Assembly (NCBI GenBank): GCA_032433595.1
Contig: JASWJB010000369.1
Span: 1 to 38,699, forward strand
Source of the DNA: Conoideocrella luteorostrata
Lineage: Eukaryota; Ascomycota; Sordariomycetes; Hypocreales; Clavicipitaceae
Direction: 5' to 3'
DNA length: 38,699 nucleotides
The notes below the pieces were generated by a model, which was not told where the DNA came from, ran no database searches, and was given only the letters and a program-made list of their open reading frames with translations. The position numbers were made by a program, and so were the translations under genes. Positions 1-9,120 of the stretch are shown in pieces. The number at the start of each line of letters is the position of its first letter. Within the stretch, counting starts at the first letter, position 1.

Positions 1-476
1 ATTGAGGGCAGAAAATAGGGGGATGGGGGTGGACCTCGATGGCTCAGTTAATTTGTCCCCCGCTTGCCTCCTTCCCTTATCGCGCCAAGTTTAGAGTAGT
101 TTCCCCACAACAGCAATTCTCTTTTCGTGGAGATCTTGTGGCAAGGTAATCTCTAAAGCATTGAGAATATTATCTGCTTCCCCCGCACTCAAGTCCAAGA
201 TACCAGCAATACTTGATGGACAACCAAGTATAATAGCTCCAGTGTGTATATCACGAAATGGCTGCAAGTGAGTTCTGTTTTTCGCGTTGTGACGCTGGAT
301 CTCGATGTTACGGGCTTGATTCTTGAGTTTCTTGATTTTATCAGAGTTCCGAGTGATCTGAGCATCAAGTTGGAAACATATCTGTTGCATGTAGGCTCTA
401 CTCTGCTCAAAGTTTAACTCGATCTGTCGAAACCCTTCATCGAATCGAGATTCCATCTCTTTGAAGCGAGCATCAA

Positions 477-556
477 TGTCACACAAAAAATGGCGTAGCC
501 AGAGGCCACTTTTCATGTGTAGTTATGACCCTTAATTTTTTTCTTCTTCTGTGATA
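477..556. repeat. Left copy of the 83-bp TGTCAC..GTGACA repeat
   Basis: It shares the core TGGCGTAGCCAGAGGCCAC and the following TTTTCATGTG with the copies at 859 and 6427. The right end has decayed from CTGTGACA to CTGTGATA and has lost the AAATAGGCT stretch present in the other two copies. Confidence 0.8.
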
Positions 557-858
557 CACCCCCAGCTTGGATTGCAAGCTGCGATCAAGGCTGAACCCAT
601 ATCGTTGCGCCTGGTCTGCGCATGTTGTCGTTCTGTTTTTGCCCTTATAGTGGGCCGGGTGACCTTTGTGGTCATGGTGGATCGGTGAACTTGTTGCACT
701 AGTACAGTGGACTCTTTCTGGTTGATCTAGCTGAAACTCCGAAAAATTTACTAAGTCTGGGGTTCCCACTCAAGGGGTGTAGTATCTGTAGCAATTTTGG
801 CACCAGGAAGTTACAGGGCGTTTGCCAACTAGGCCACGGACCCTCCCGGGCTTATAAC
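557..858 (-). other. tRNA-like (SINE-like) core of the composite element
   Basis: On the minus strand a good RNA polymerase III A box (TGGCCTAGTTGG, 836-825) is followed about 60 nt later by GTGGGAACCCCAGAC (around 768-754). This resembles a B box (GGTTCGANNCC) that has lost about four bases. This is the layout of a tRNA-derived SINE head. No full cloverleaf can be folded by eye, so it is not called a functional tRNA. The rest of the core, toward 557, has no recognised similarity. Confidence 0.5.
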
Positions 859-941
859 TGTCACACAAAAAATAGCGTAGCCAGAGGCCACTTTTCATGT
901 GTAGTTATGACCCTTAAATAGGCTCATATTTTTCTGTGACA
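859..941. repeat. Right copy of the 83-bp TGTCAC..GTGACA repeat
   Basis: This is a full-length unit with both ends intact (TGTCACACAAAAAA at 859; TTTTTCTGTGACA ending at 941). Its outer flank carries the second ATCA target duplicate (942-945). It is nearly identical to the solo copy at 6427-6509 over its whole length. Confidence 0.85.
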
Positions 942-1121
942 ATCAGTCTTTTTGAAGCGAGCATCGATCTGTCGAAACCCTGCATCGAATCGAGATTCGT
1001 TCTCTTTGAAGCGAGCATCGACCTCTTCAAATCCCAATTTAAATCGATGTTCGAGGTTTTCACATTGAGAGGCGACTCGAGTAACAGTACTGAGAATTTG
1101 CTGGAGGATACTGGTGTCCAT

Positions 1122-1699
1122 GATGAAGAGCCAAAAGTGTTTTGACTAATGATGGATGAAGTCAACGATGATGGATGAAGGAAAAGAGAAGAGTGGCCAT
1201 GGATGGAGTGTATCGACAATTTATACCCAGAGGAGGAGCCGAGACCTTGATGGCGGAAGTGCTGGGCCAGGAAGGTGTGTCTCAACCTTGGCATTGATGG
1301 TACGGAGTATATGCAAGTGCTAACCTAAGATATGGCCGTCAGTAAGGTTGTGATCCAGGGAGAATGGGCCGTTCTTTTTCGACCAACTTTCAGACGGGGT
1401 CTGGTACAAGCCCACAATCGGTAGGCTGATGATTGTCCTCGAAGACTTCGGGATATCATGGAGGAAATCGACGGCGCGCTGACTGTGACAGCTGTTGAGT
1501 GGGGCTGGCAGCTGTACAATTGATGGAAGACGTGAATAATGTGACGCGTGGGAGGACCACTGATAGATGGGACCGGTGAAATGAGAACTTGGTGTCCATA
1601 AAAAAACCAAGAGTGAATATTGGTCGCGACTTTAATGGCTTTGGTTAAATGACTGCGCTCGTCAAATAACTAAATAGAAGTGATAAATAAAGCACTTAT
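1122..1699. other. Gene-free stretch before the first LTR
   Basis: Only short overlapping open frames on both strands, none with a recognisable motif. The nonamer TACGGAGTA (near 1297) recurs at about 2010 and 25851, with its reverse complement near 25883. This is probably background repeat sequence and not a known site. Confidence 0.4.
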
Positions 1700-1906
1700 T
1701 GTGGGCTGCACAGGATGTTGTGCAATTACGGTATCGATACCAATTGCGGTCAAAATGCAATATATTCAATAAGTCTCAGTATATCTAAGAGGGAGAAAAC
1801 AAGTCAAGATACGAAGCCTAATATCGTCGTATAAATAGGGTGGCCGAAAGGTGACCACGTGACTCGCTCCATGCTCCTTGGTGTGCTTGGCGGCAGGATT
1901 CCAACA
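1700..1906 (-). mobile_element. Solo LTR of a Ty1/copia-type element (copy A)
   Basis: Read on the minus strand it begins TGTTGGAATCCTGCCGCC and ends GCAGCCCACA, that is TG..CA. It carries a TATTTATACG TATA box after a GTCACGTGGTCACC palindrome-containing segment. It aligns along its whole length with the copy at 7549-7748. The flanks (CTTAT and AATAT) no longer match as a 5-bp duplication, so this insertion is older or rearranged. No internal region adjoins it. Confidence 0.8.
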
Positions 1907-2444
1907 AATATAGTTAGCTGGTAGTCAGTTACATCTAAACATACTATACCTCATACGTATTGAATTCGTCGCCCGTGCAATCGTATCAGTTTTTCAGTAT
2001 ACAGTAATCTACGGAGTAGGACTTGTGTCATGCGGCGAGGTGTGAGGCAAGCTGTGATCCGTTCAGGACTGCGGAGTGAACAAAGCGGCCGCACAAGAAC
2101 GGTGCTTGCCTTCGCGATTTGTGCTCGCTGTAACTTTGCAAATAGATGATTTTAGTACACCTGTGAAGTCAAACTCTGAATTGATCAGAATTTTATTGCT
2201 TACAAGGGATGCGTGCCTTAATTAGGCAATTAATCATCCAGACAGGCCCGGGTGTCACGACAGTCTGAACGCACAGTGCGCACAGTTGAGAACCGTAACT
2301 GGCAGCTGGTTCGATATTCCAGGCTAAAGTGGACTTGCTGCCCATTGTGGGTTTCTGAATAAACGCATTCACATATGCAACCTCTCGGCACCCCTTCGAG
2401 CTTCTTTTTAGGCGTTAGCTTCTCCCTTGAGGCCATACACATAT
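1907..2444. other. Gene-free stretch upstream of the helicase
   Basis: No coding region can be supported. The sequence leads into the partial duplication of helicase sequence at 2445. Confidence 0.4.
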
Positions 2445-2497
2445 TATTTGCAGCTCTGAAAGGCGGTTACGAGGCACATGCAGGTTGGAACTCGGGT
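2445..2497 (+). repeat. 53-bp exact duplicate of helicase coding sequence
   Basis: These 53 bases are identical to 3785-3837, which encode the stretch just after the helicase Walker A motif. Similarity extends, weakly, about 15 bases on each side. The duplicate lies in a different frame from the downstream helicase open frame, so it is not a continuation of that protein. Confidence 0.9.
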
Positions 2498-2730
2498 TTC
2501 ACTGAATCACTTCACCGGTTCCCAGGTTATGGCATTATGATTCTGTCGAGAGGCTCAATGCCATCAAAAAAGCACAGCGAGAAGTCACCTGGAAGGTAGC
2601 TGTTTTCCCGATTCCTGAACCCGTTTGGGCGCCTCAAACAGACGACCTCCAGACCTATGGCATTGTGGCTGATGGCAAACCAACCTCGTTCTATGTTGTC
2701 CATAGACCAACAGAGCACACAGTTCAGTTG

Positions 2731-5700
2731 ATGCCTCCTGTGGACTCTAAGGTGGAAATGTATTTGCAATGCACCCAGAAATACCACACTTCACCGGAAC
2801 AAGTCCTAGGACCCACGGCAGTCAAAATCAAGGTACAAAGTATCTTCGAGCAATGCAAGATCTTTTACTCCAAGGCAAAGCAGTATGCGAACCGTCGACA
2901 AAAAGAATACTTGAACGCCGCTCGCAAGAATGCAAGTTCAGGTGTGTACGACGACAATGGCAAGGCGGAACCAGTAACGGATGAAGAGCTGTTAGAGGAC
3001 TTCGATTTTACGCACATCTTGGAAACTTCTTACGAAAGCGACCTCAAAAAATTCTTGTTCCAGTATGTCGGTAACGGTAATATCACAGAAAGCGTATGCA
3101 AGAAACATCCTAAAACCACGACTGATGAATTGCGTATGTTTCTCGCTGGTGATGCAGCCAAGCAGCTTTATCCAGGAACCAATGACGCAGATTTCAAGAC
3201 GATCATCACCGCGTTCGTCACGGCTCAAAAGGATGTCCCAGTTGAGAACGTAGTTCCCGACATAGGCATTCCATTCCATGGAAGACGTGTCGCCCAGCCA
3301 AGAGGGTTACCTTCACGTGATGTTCATTTTATCATTCATCGACCCAAGCAACCGCTATGGCCTGCGGTCTTGCAACAGCCTCCTATCATTGTCGAATTTC
3401 CCGAAGCGAAATTCGATGGTCAGGCACGAGAGTTTTTTAAAAAAGTTGTTCCCAAGCAACCCACTATCACAGCCTTGATCATAACCATGGAAACCAACAC
3501 TACATCGAGAGAGGCAGCTGACGCTGTTCGTGATTGCAACGGTTTCGGTAAGAACTCTCCGGAAGCGGCTTTCTACGAGCACATAATCAGGTTCGCTTCT
3601 TTCCCGAAAGACCACTTGCGAGACTTTACAGCTTGCTACCCTGGTATTCATGATATGATCCAATCGGGAAGCTTCTCCCCAGAGTTCACTGAGAGACTAC
3701 GAAAGCTGAAACATACCCGTTCGGGTAACGTGATTGTCACGGGAACCGCAGGTACAGGCAAAACTGAGGAGGCCATGCAAATCGTATTTGCAGCTCTGAA
3801 AGGCGGTTACGAGGCACATGCAGGTTGGAACTCGGGTGTCACTGAACCTACTCCAGCGCCTAGGGTGGCAAAACTACAATTTACACTGCCGATCGACTTA
3901 GAGGTTGAGATCGATGATGCCCTCAATACGCCTTTCCAGCCTTCTCCAACCGAAGCTTCCAATCCTCTGCGAAATTCACCGCCTAAAGAAGATGGGCCTA
4001 AGCTGTCATGGTCCGACTTTTCGGGACAGACTGTCACATCCCGGTTGCAGAGCGAAGTCGTTGCCAGCTCTGCACACTGGACAGCTGCTCAAAACAACCA
4101 AGCGGACGATGCGATGCGAAGACTTGCCGCAAAGCCGTTCAATTTGAATGTCCTCCGCATTTATCCTATCGCCCAGGAAATGGACAACGCGTTCAGATTA
4201 GAGCCCCTCCCTTTGCAGCAATATCCTATACCCAAGGATTCTCCTGACGTGTTGCAAACCATTTTGAACACTTGTAACGATGGTCTACGTGTTCGTTATC
4301 AGAGAGGAAATCCCGCCAGCAACCCAAATTCTTTGTCCAACCGGGTCAAAGCTATGTTGAACATGAATCCTGAGTTGTGGCCAATAGCAGAACGAGGACG
4401 GCAACTACGTGCGAAAGACACCCTCCAATGGCAAATAATTAAAAGGGATGCCAAGGCAGAAATGTGTCGAATTATGGAAAGTGTCATCATGGACGCGGAC
4501 GTGGTCATATCTACAGCAGTTGTTGCTGCGCAGATTGCCAACTTTTTTCCGAATTGGTTACCCATGCTAAAAGTTGTTGATGATGCAGGTTGTCTCCCAG
4601 AAGCACATGCCTTGATACCCAACTCCAAATGGTTCAAAATTCCGTGCCTGTTCATCGGCGATCCAAATCAAGTTCCTCCCGTCGATCCTACACACAAAGC
4701 GGTAATCAAGGCCAATATCGCTTATACCAACAAGCCTGCCAGCGAATCTTACTTCAGCCCATTCTTTGATCAAGAGCGCATCAGTCTGTTGAAACGAGCT
4801 GAAAAAATGAATGCACTTGACTACACTCTCGATCTCAATCACAGATCTTTCGGCACGGTGTCTGAATTTGTGTCAAGCTACATGGCTCCTGGGAAAATGA
4901 ACATCGCCAACCGCGAAGGCAACAAATACTCTGCACAGACACTTGCATGGTGCAAGAAGATTTGTCCATCTACCCAAACAACTCACCTAATGGTTGGTGT
5001 TGACGGGACTGAGAACCATGTTGGTACGTCTTTCGTCAATCACGACGAGGCAAAATGCGCGGTCAACTTGGCACTGTTCATTATCAAGGATCTAAAGCTT
5101 CCGCGATACGATGATATTGTTAACAGGGCAGCCACTATCCGATGTGGTCAGGTTCTTATTTTGTCTCCCTACAAGCAGCAAGTCTACGCCATTCAAGCAA
5201 TCATTAATTCTATTAACCGTTCTGAGCTGGCATTAGGCTTGATTGAAGTTTGCACTGCAGACAACTCCGCTGGTCTCCAAGCTGAAGTATCTATTGTCTC
5301 ATTTGTACGCACTCGCCGTCCTGGATTTATCGGGGAATTCCGTCGCGTTTTTACCTTACTCTCTCGCTCACATTTCGGGCTATTCACACTGGCCAACTTG
5401 GATCTCGTCAAAGGACAAAGCGGTTGGCTACGAAAGGAATGGGAATACCATGAGGCCACTGGGTCAATTATTGAACTCACAATGGCCCACAACAAAAGCT
5501 GTGGTCTTTGTCTGCAATGTGGTCACACCTCCAAGGAATGCCCCTCTAAGAGCGAGTTGAAATGCTCCATTTGTTTCTCTCAGCGCAAGGGGCATTTGAG
5601 ATTCTGTCGTCACTCTCTACGAAATTGCCCTGAGGTGATGATGAAAAGCTCAACCACTCCAGTCGCCTCCGAAGTCTTCGAGGACAATCAGCCTACTGAT

Positions 5701-5793
5701 GGGCTTGTCCGCAACCCTTTCGAACTTGTTGAGGGCAAGCAAAAAGAGAAGAAATCAAAAATTTATCGCGAAAAGGTTAAAACTTTTGCCTAA
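2731..5793 (+). CDS. UPF1/NAM7-like superfamily 1 helicase with C-terminal zinc knuckles
   Basis: An intronless open frame runs from about 2504 to the stop at 5791-5793. The first in-frame ATG is at 2731 (MPPVDSKVEM), giving 1,020 residues. The 5' end is uncertain, because the frame upstream of that ATG is still protein-like but has no Met. Motifs in order: Walker A (GTAGTGKT, 3741-3767), motif Ia-like AAQNNQADDAMRRL (near 4084), Walker B variant VVDDAGCLPEA (near 4573), motif III FIGDPNQVPP (near 4651), LNHRS (near 4834), and motifs V/VI (TADNSAGLQAE, LLSRSHFGL, 5260-5380). A Cys/His-rich tail (5497-5625) has CxxC/CCHC spacing suited to zinc binding and perhaps RNA. UPF1-like proteins unwind nucleic acid with ATP. 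This one belongs to a fungal orphan group and its substrate is unknown. The usual second acidic residue of DEAG is Asp here. Confidence 0.85.
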   Translation: MPPVDSKVEMYLQCTQKYHTSPEQVLGPTAVKIKVQSIFEQCKIFYSKAKQYANRRQKEYLNAARKNASSGVYDDNGKAEPVTDEELLEDFDFTHILETSYESDLKKFLFQYVGNGNITESVCKKHPKTTTDELRMFLAGDAAKQLYPGTNDADFKTIITAFVTAQKDVPVENVVPDIGIPFHGRRVAQPRGLPSRDVHFIIHRPKQPLWPAVLQQPPIIVEFPEAKFDGQAREFFKKVVPKQPTITALIITMETNTTSREAADAVRDCNGFGKNSPEAAFYEHIIRFASFPKDHLRDFTACYPGIHDMIQSGSFSPEFTERLRKLKHTRSGNVIVTGTAGTGKTEEAMQIVFAALKGGYEAHAGWNSGVTEPTPAPRVAKLQFTLPIDLEVEIDDALNTPFQPSPTEASNPLRNSPPKEDGPKLSWSDFSGQTVTSRLQSEVVASSAHWTAAQNNQADDAMRRLAAKPFNLNVLRIYPIAQEMDNAFRLEPLPLQQYPIPKDSPDVLQTILNTCNDGLRVRYQRGNPASNPNSLSNRVKAMLNMNPELWPIAERGRQLRAKDTLQWQIIKRDAKAEMCRIMESVIMDADVVISTAVVAAQIANFFPNWLPMLKVVDDAGCLPEAHALIPNSKWFKIPCLFIGDPNQVPPVDPTHKAVIKANIAYTNKPASESYFSPFFDQERISLLKRAEKMNALDYTLDLNHRSFGTVSEFVSSYMAPGKMNIANREGNKYSAQTLAWCKKICPSTQTTHLMVGVDGTENHVGTSFVNHDEAKCAVNLALFIIKDLKLPRYDDIVNRAATIRCGQVLILSPYKQQVYAIQAIINSINRSELALGLIEVCTADNSAGLQAEVSIVSFVRTRRPGFIGEFRRVFTLLSRSHFGLFTLANLDLVKGQSGWLRKEWEYHEATGSIIELTMAHNKSCGLCLQCGHTSKECPSKSELKCSICFSQRKGHLRFCRHSLRNCPEVMMKSSTTPVASEVFEDNQPTDGLVRNPFELVEGKQKEKKSKIYREKVKTFA

Positions 5794-5872
5794 GCCACAC
5801 CGATAAGTCCAGAAACGCCTAAATGATCTTGCAAATTTGACTTTTGAGGTTCCCCTTCCAGAGCTAGTTAAT

Positions 5873-5938
5873 TCTTTTTTTTTCTTTTTTTTTTTCCCTT
5901 TTTTCTCTCTCCTTTTTTTTTCTATTTTTCTTTCTATA
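5873..5938 (+). repeat. Pyrimidine-rich low-complexity tract
   Basis: An almost pure T/C run starts about 80 bp after the helicase stop codon. It probably lies in the 3' untranslated region. No terminal repeats border it. Confidence 0.8.
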
Positions 5939-6425
5939 TAATTTGTGGAAGAGATTTTCTTTTACAAAGGTGGTTTTAGTCAGCCTTAAAACAGTGTATT
6001 TATAGTTAACGTAGCTTTCTTTACAGAGTAAAATGGAAAGAAATCATGCCTTCTTTGTGAAGCAAATTGACACTTTGAGATTTTGACTTTCCCTTTGAAA
6101 GCTTGTTATTACTTGATACTAACTATTTGAGTACATGATCAAATACAATTGAACAAGACTACAGGTTTAATTGAGAAGAAACTCAACACCTTACAAGTTC
6201 GATTTATGGCCTTAGACTACGAACTTGTCGGCACTTACACAGTTAATTTGCGCCACGCGATAAAGACAACCTAAATACACGAACCATTGGATCAATTGAT
6301 ACTGAAAAATATAATTAGCTTCACTGGGTGTTTGGTGTGTTGTTTTCTTCCTGACAAATGATTTAATCGATCAAATTCAACGTAGCTACAGAATAGCGAT
6401 GACCGTCCCCCACCCAAATCAAACT
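5939..6425. other. AT-rich gene-free stretch
   Basis: No open frame or repeat can be supported here. Base composition is more AT-rich than in the genes on either side, as in old non-coding or RIP-affected DNA. Confidence 0.4.
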
Positions 6426-6509
6426 ATGTTATATAAAAAATGGCGTAGCCAGAGGCCACTTTTCATGCGTGGTTTCGACCCTTAAATAGGCTTATATTTT
6501 TCTGTGACA
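6426..6509. mobile_element. Solo 83-bp TGTYAY..GTGACA repeat with 4-bp target duplication
   Basis: This is the third copy of the terminal unit seen at 477 and 859. AACT flanks it on both sides (6422-6425 and 6510-6513), with one extra A at 6426, exactly the arrangement around the composite element. Its left end reads TGTTATATAA where the other copies read TGTCACACAA: three C-to-T changes, all at CpA. This is the RIP signature. It lies about 140 bp upstream of the broken GNAT gene. Confidence 0.8.
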
Positions 6510-6648
6510 AACTCTAAAGCAAGTGTGTTCTTGGTGTGTCTCCAATACACTTCCTTAAACCACATTACCTCTCGTTTTTTTGCTACTTCACTCTTCTTCG
6601 AATACCTGCTATCGTGCACATACCACCGAATTTCGAGGCAAGAGAAAC

Positions 6649-7548
6649 ATGGCAAGCGCAAGCGAGTTCCAACGTCTACCCCCTCGATATTCTGTCCGAC
6701 CTGCAAGGCTCGAAGATCTGGGTCGCATGGCCTTTGTTGGTATCGCGGGTTCTTGATATTTACAAATTTTTGAATTCGAACGCTATTAATATGAGAAGTA
6801 CCCTCGGGACACGTTCCGGAGCTTCCGAAAGCTCTGGAGAGACATCATTTGCGATCCAAACTCAGTAACCTTGGTAGCCTAAGACGTCTAAAACGAACAG
6901 GAGGATAACTACGAGCCTTCTGTACAGTCTCATATGTCTCTAGGTCTCAAGAAGCCACATGGAAGGGTGGTTGTGGGTGCAGCATCCTGGACATACGAGG
7001 CTAGGTCGACGAGGCACGGTCAGTCTGCCTGCTTTGAAGGCAAGAGCAACGCCCACACCCATCATAGATGGCATTGCGCACTATTATAAACCAAAACAGC
7101 AGGAAACTCAAGCTTTGGATCGATGATGTTTGTCGTTCTATCCACGGATAGATCATCATCCCGGCGCGATGAGATCGTGGACCGAACTCGTCGGGTGAAC
7201 GAAGTTATAGCCGCCACGAATGAGGGATCAGTGTGACAGATCCTGATGGGCCATATTTTCTCTGATCCAACAATCTAGGTACTTCAAAGGATGTAAGATT
7301 TTGACAAAAATTGTAATCCATCCTGCGTACTGGCGGCGAGGGCATGGGACAACTTTCCTCAGCTGGGGCAAACGACTGGCGGACATGGATGGAGTTAATC
7401 AGGGCACGCTCCCATCGCGTATGGGGGCAAAGATAGCTTCTGTGGAAGGATTTGATCATAGAGATGACGTACATGTTGATGGAGATGAAGAGGATCCAAA
7501 AGAAATCGATCTGGCAGTGGGGCTTTACAAATCCAAGAATTGGAACGT
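6649..7548 (+). pseudogene. GNAT-family N-acetyltransferase, broken
   Basis: The start codon at 6649 is intact and opens with MASASEFQRLPPRYSVRPAR, then LEDLGRMAFVGIAGS, the usual N-terminus of fungal GNATs. Family-like pieces follow in shifting frames: YPRDTFRSFRKLWRDIICDP (near 6800), VVVGAASWTYEA (near 6969) and DPDGPYF (7233). Then comes the acetyl-CoA-binding region IVIHPAYWRRGHGTTFLSW (from 7307, with the R/Q-x-x-G-x-G/A type loop) and GAKIASVEGF. Several stops and frameshifts separate these pieces. The last open frame runs straight into the LTR at 7549. GNATs transfer acetyl groups from acetyl-CoA to amines; this copy should be inactive. Confidence 0.75.
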
Positions 7549-7748
7549 TGTGGGTTGCACAGGGTTGTGCAACGATCTAGATCGTCGGCTTCAAATACAA
7601 TATATTGATAGTTATTTCTGTCTCTCTAAGAGGGGAAAAACAAGTCAAGATACGATGCCTACGATACTCGTATAAATAGGGTGGCCGAAAGGTGACCACG
7701 TGACTCGCTCCGTGCTCTTATTGTGTGCTTGGCGGCAGGATTCCAACA
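7549..7748 (-). mobile_element. Solo LTR of a Ty1/copia-type element (copy B)
   Basis: On the minus strand it runs from TGTTGGAATCCTGCCGCC to GTGCAACCCACA. It is flanked by a perfect 5-bp target duplication, AACGT, at 7544-7548 and 7749-7753. It has the same CACGTG-containing segment and TATTTATACG box as the other copies. A 5-bp duplication and TG..CA ends are standard for copia elements. It interrupts the C-terminal end of the GNAT relic. Confidence 0.9.
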
Positions 7749-7753
7749 AACGT

Positions 7754-8299
7754 AGCGAGCGATGAAGTTCTATAACTACAGGGCGGCGAGGTCTGTGAGA
7801 GGGAGGAGGGATAGGGGTGCATTTTCACTCTCGCAGCATCGAAAGGCGGTTTTCATGTGTCCCTGATAACGAAATAAGGAATGAGATTGTCAATATTTCG
7901 TCATCTGACAATCGTCAAGCCAACCCTTGCATCCTCACATGTACCTAAGGCTGGCCTGTCCATGGCTAATTTTCTACGAGAACAGCTCTTCCCTCACTAA
8001 ATGTACGTCCTTATCGAGCTCATGGGTATAGAGCTCGGGGCCAACAAGCTTCAACTGAGGCGGCGACTCCAATTGATTCGCTTTGCGTTCATCCTTGAGG
8101 AAAAGACGCAGCATATATTCATAGCTTCTATACATCATGTACAGGTTGTTAAAGAAAATCATGTCACCACTACAAAACTCGAAGTGCCGGGTACCTCGCT
8201 CTCTGATAGCATGAGGGGCGTTAAGACATTTGCTGGCCTCCCGTCTTCGCTTCTGATCACTTGCGCTATGTATAACTTATTGCATATTAGGGTGATGGT
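7754..8299. other. Gene-free stretch after the LTR
   Basis: Short open frames on both strands (for example 8162-7974 minus) have no recognisable domain. No gene is called. Confidence 0.4.
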
Positions 8300-8430
8300 C
8301 ACGCCTGAAGCTGGGTCACTTGTCACAGATTATATATAATGCATTGTTCACGCTATTAGTATGGAGATTCACCTTTTGCTGAATTTTGTGACGATCCTGT
8401 GCGATAGCTGACGGTGACGATTCCTAAAGA
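8300..8430. repeat. Dispersed diverged repeat, copy 1
   Basis: It aligns with 26355-26497 in the same orientation. Shared blocks include TGCATT, CACGCTRTTAGTRTG and CTTTTGCTGAATTTTGTGAC against CTCTTGCTGAATTTTATGAC. Many differences are C/T or G/A transitions. The element type is unknown. Confidence 0.6.
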
Positions 8431-9117
8431 CTCCTACATGTCGACGACTTATCAGCTGAGAATCGGATTCTCTTATATGTATCATATGACAGTCGAGCAC
8501 CAGATGCCCTGCAGCATATAAACTGGCAGTTGCCTGTCCATACCGATGCTGATATTGTCATAACATCTTAATGATACTAGAATGACAGACTGTACTGGAA
8601 GCGGATCGGATCATGCCGTACAGCCCAGCCTTTCAGCACAGACGACGCATTTCAATCACTAGAACGCCTGAAAAATTATGCATCAGCAGGCGTCATTCGA
8701 TTTATTAGCACGGCTGTTCAACGCAAATCCTTCCGTGAATGATCTCAGTTCTTCGGTGAACTATCCCTAGACCAAGCAACACAAAACCCCAGAACGCAAT
8801 GTAGTGACCACTTTCATCAGGGCGAAGAATCTCATCGCCTCTCAGCACGATGCTTGTAGTTCCATACCTGCATTATACTCACGGACCACACATCAAGACG
8901 TCTCGCTTATATGTCTACTGGTTTAATGTGAGTATTTGGGGTGTTAGCTGCTCGTCTGCTATGAGGTTCATTATGACCATTATAGTGCACATTACACTCT
9001 CTCCACCTTGTCCATAGCACTTAACTAGTGATTCTAATAATTGACTCTAAATCTACTATCTGAAGGAAGAAAATAAGACTTCTGAAGGGGACTCCGACCG
9101 ACAAGTAGAAGCAGCGT
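8431..9117. other. Gene-free stretch
   Basis: Nothing recognisable is seen on either strand apart from short chance open frames. Confidence 0.4.
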
Positions 9118-9120
9118 AGA

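Larger units (their letters stand above)
476..941. mobile_element. Composite element: 83-bp terminal direct repeats around a tRNA-like core
   Basis: Two copies of an ~83-bp unit beginning TGTCACAC and ending TGTGACA (TG..CA) lie at 477-556 and 859-941 in the same orientation, around 302 bp of unique sequence. The target tetranucleotide ATCA occurs at 472-475 and 942-945; one extra A (476) sits between the left copy and the unit. The left unit is decayed at its inner end (TGTGATA). TG..CA ends, direct orientation and a short target duplication fit a terminal-repeat retrotransposon in miniature (TRIM). The unit also has short inverted ends (TGTCACA/TGTGACA), so a MITE inserted beside a SINE is the alternative. 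There is no coding capacity. Confidence 0.7.
91..1121 (-). pseudogene. Coiled-coil protein gene split by a 466-bp insertion
   Basis: The N-terminal part starts with ATG at 1121 (MDTSILQQILSTV) and is open down to the insertion at 941. The C-terminal part resumes below 476 and ends at a TAA at 91-93. Both parts carry the same charged repeat, of the form DARFKEnESRFDxGFRQI, typical of a long coiled coil. Removing the insertion together with one copy of its 4-bp target duplication joins the parts in one frame, at ACT-GAT-GCT (Thr-Asp-Ala), which is strong evidence for one original gene of about 190 residues. The last 60 residues are not coiled coil and I do not recognise them. No splice sites were found that would remove the insertion, so the gene is probably dead. 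The product would be a small soluble fungal protein of unknown role. Confidence 0.7.

Noticed and set aside
557..858. A functional tRNA gene
   Set aside because: The B box is damaged and no acceptor stem or cloverleaf pairs convincingly.
477..941. The 83-bp unit as a simple TIR DNA transposon
   Set aside because: It has short inverted ends (TGTCACA/TGTGACA), but the direct paired arrangement with one shared target duplication fits terminal repeats better. Both readings are kept in the findings.
2665..2667. Helicase start at a GTG codon
   Set aside because: Fungal nuclear genes start at ATG. The first in-frame ATG is 2731; the frame upstream is mentioned as uncertain 5' sequence.
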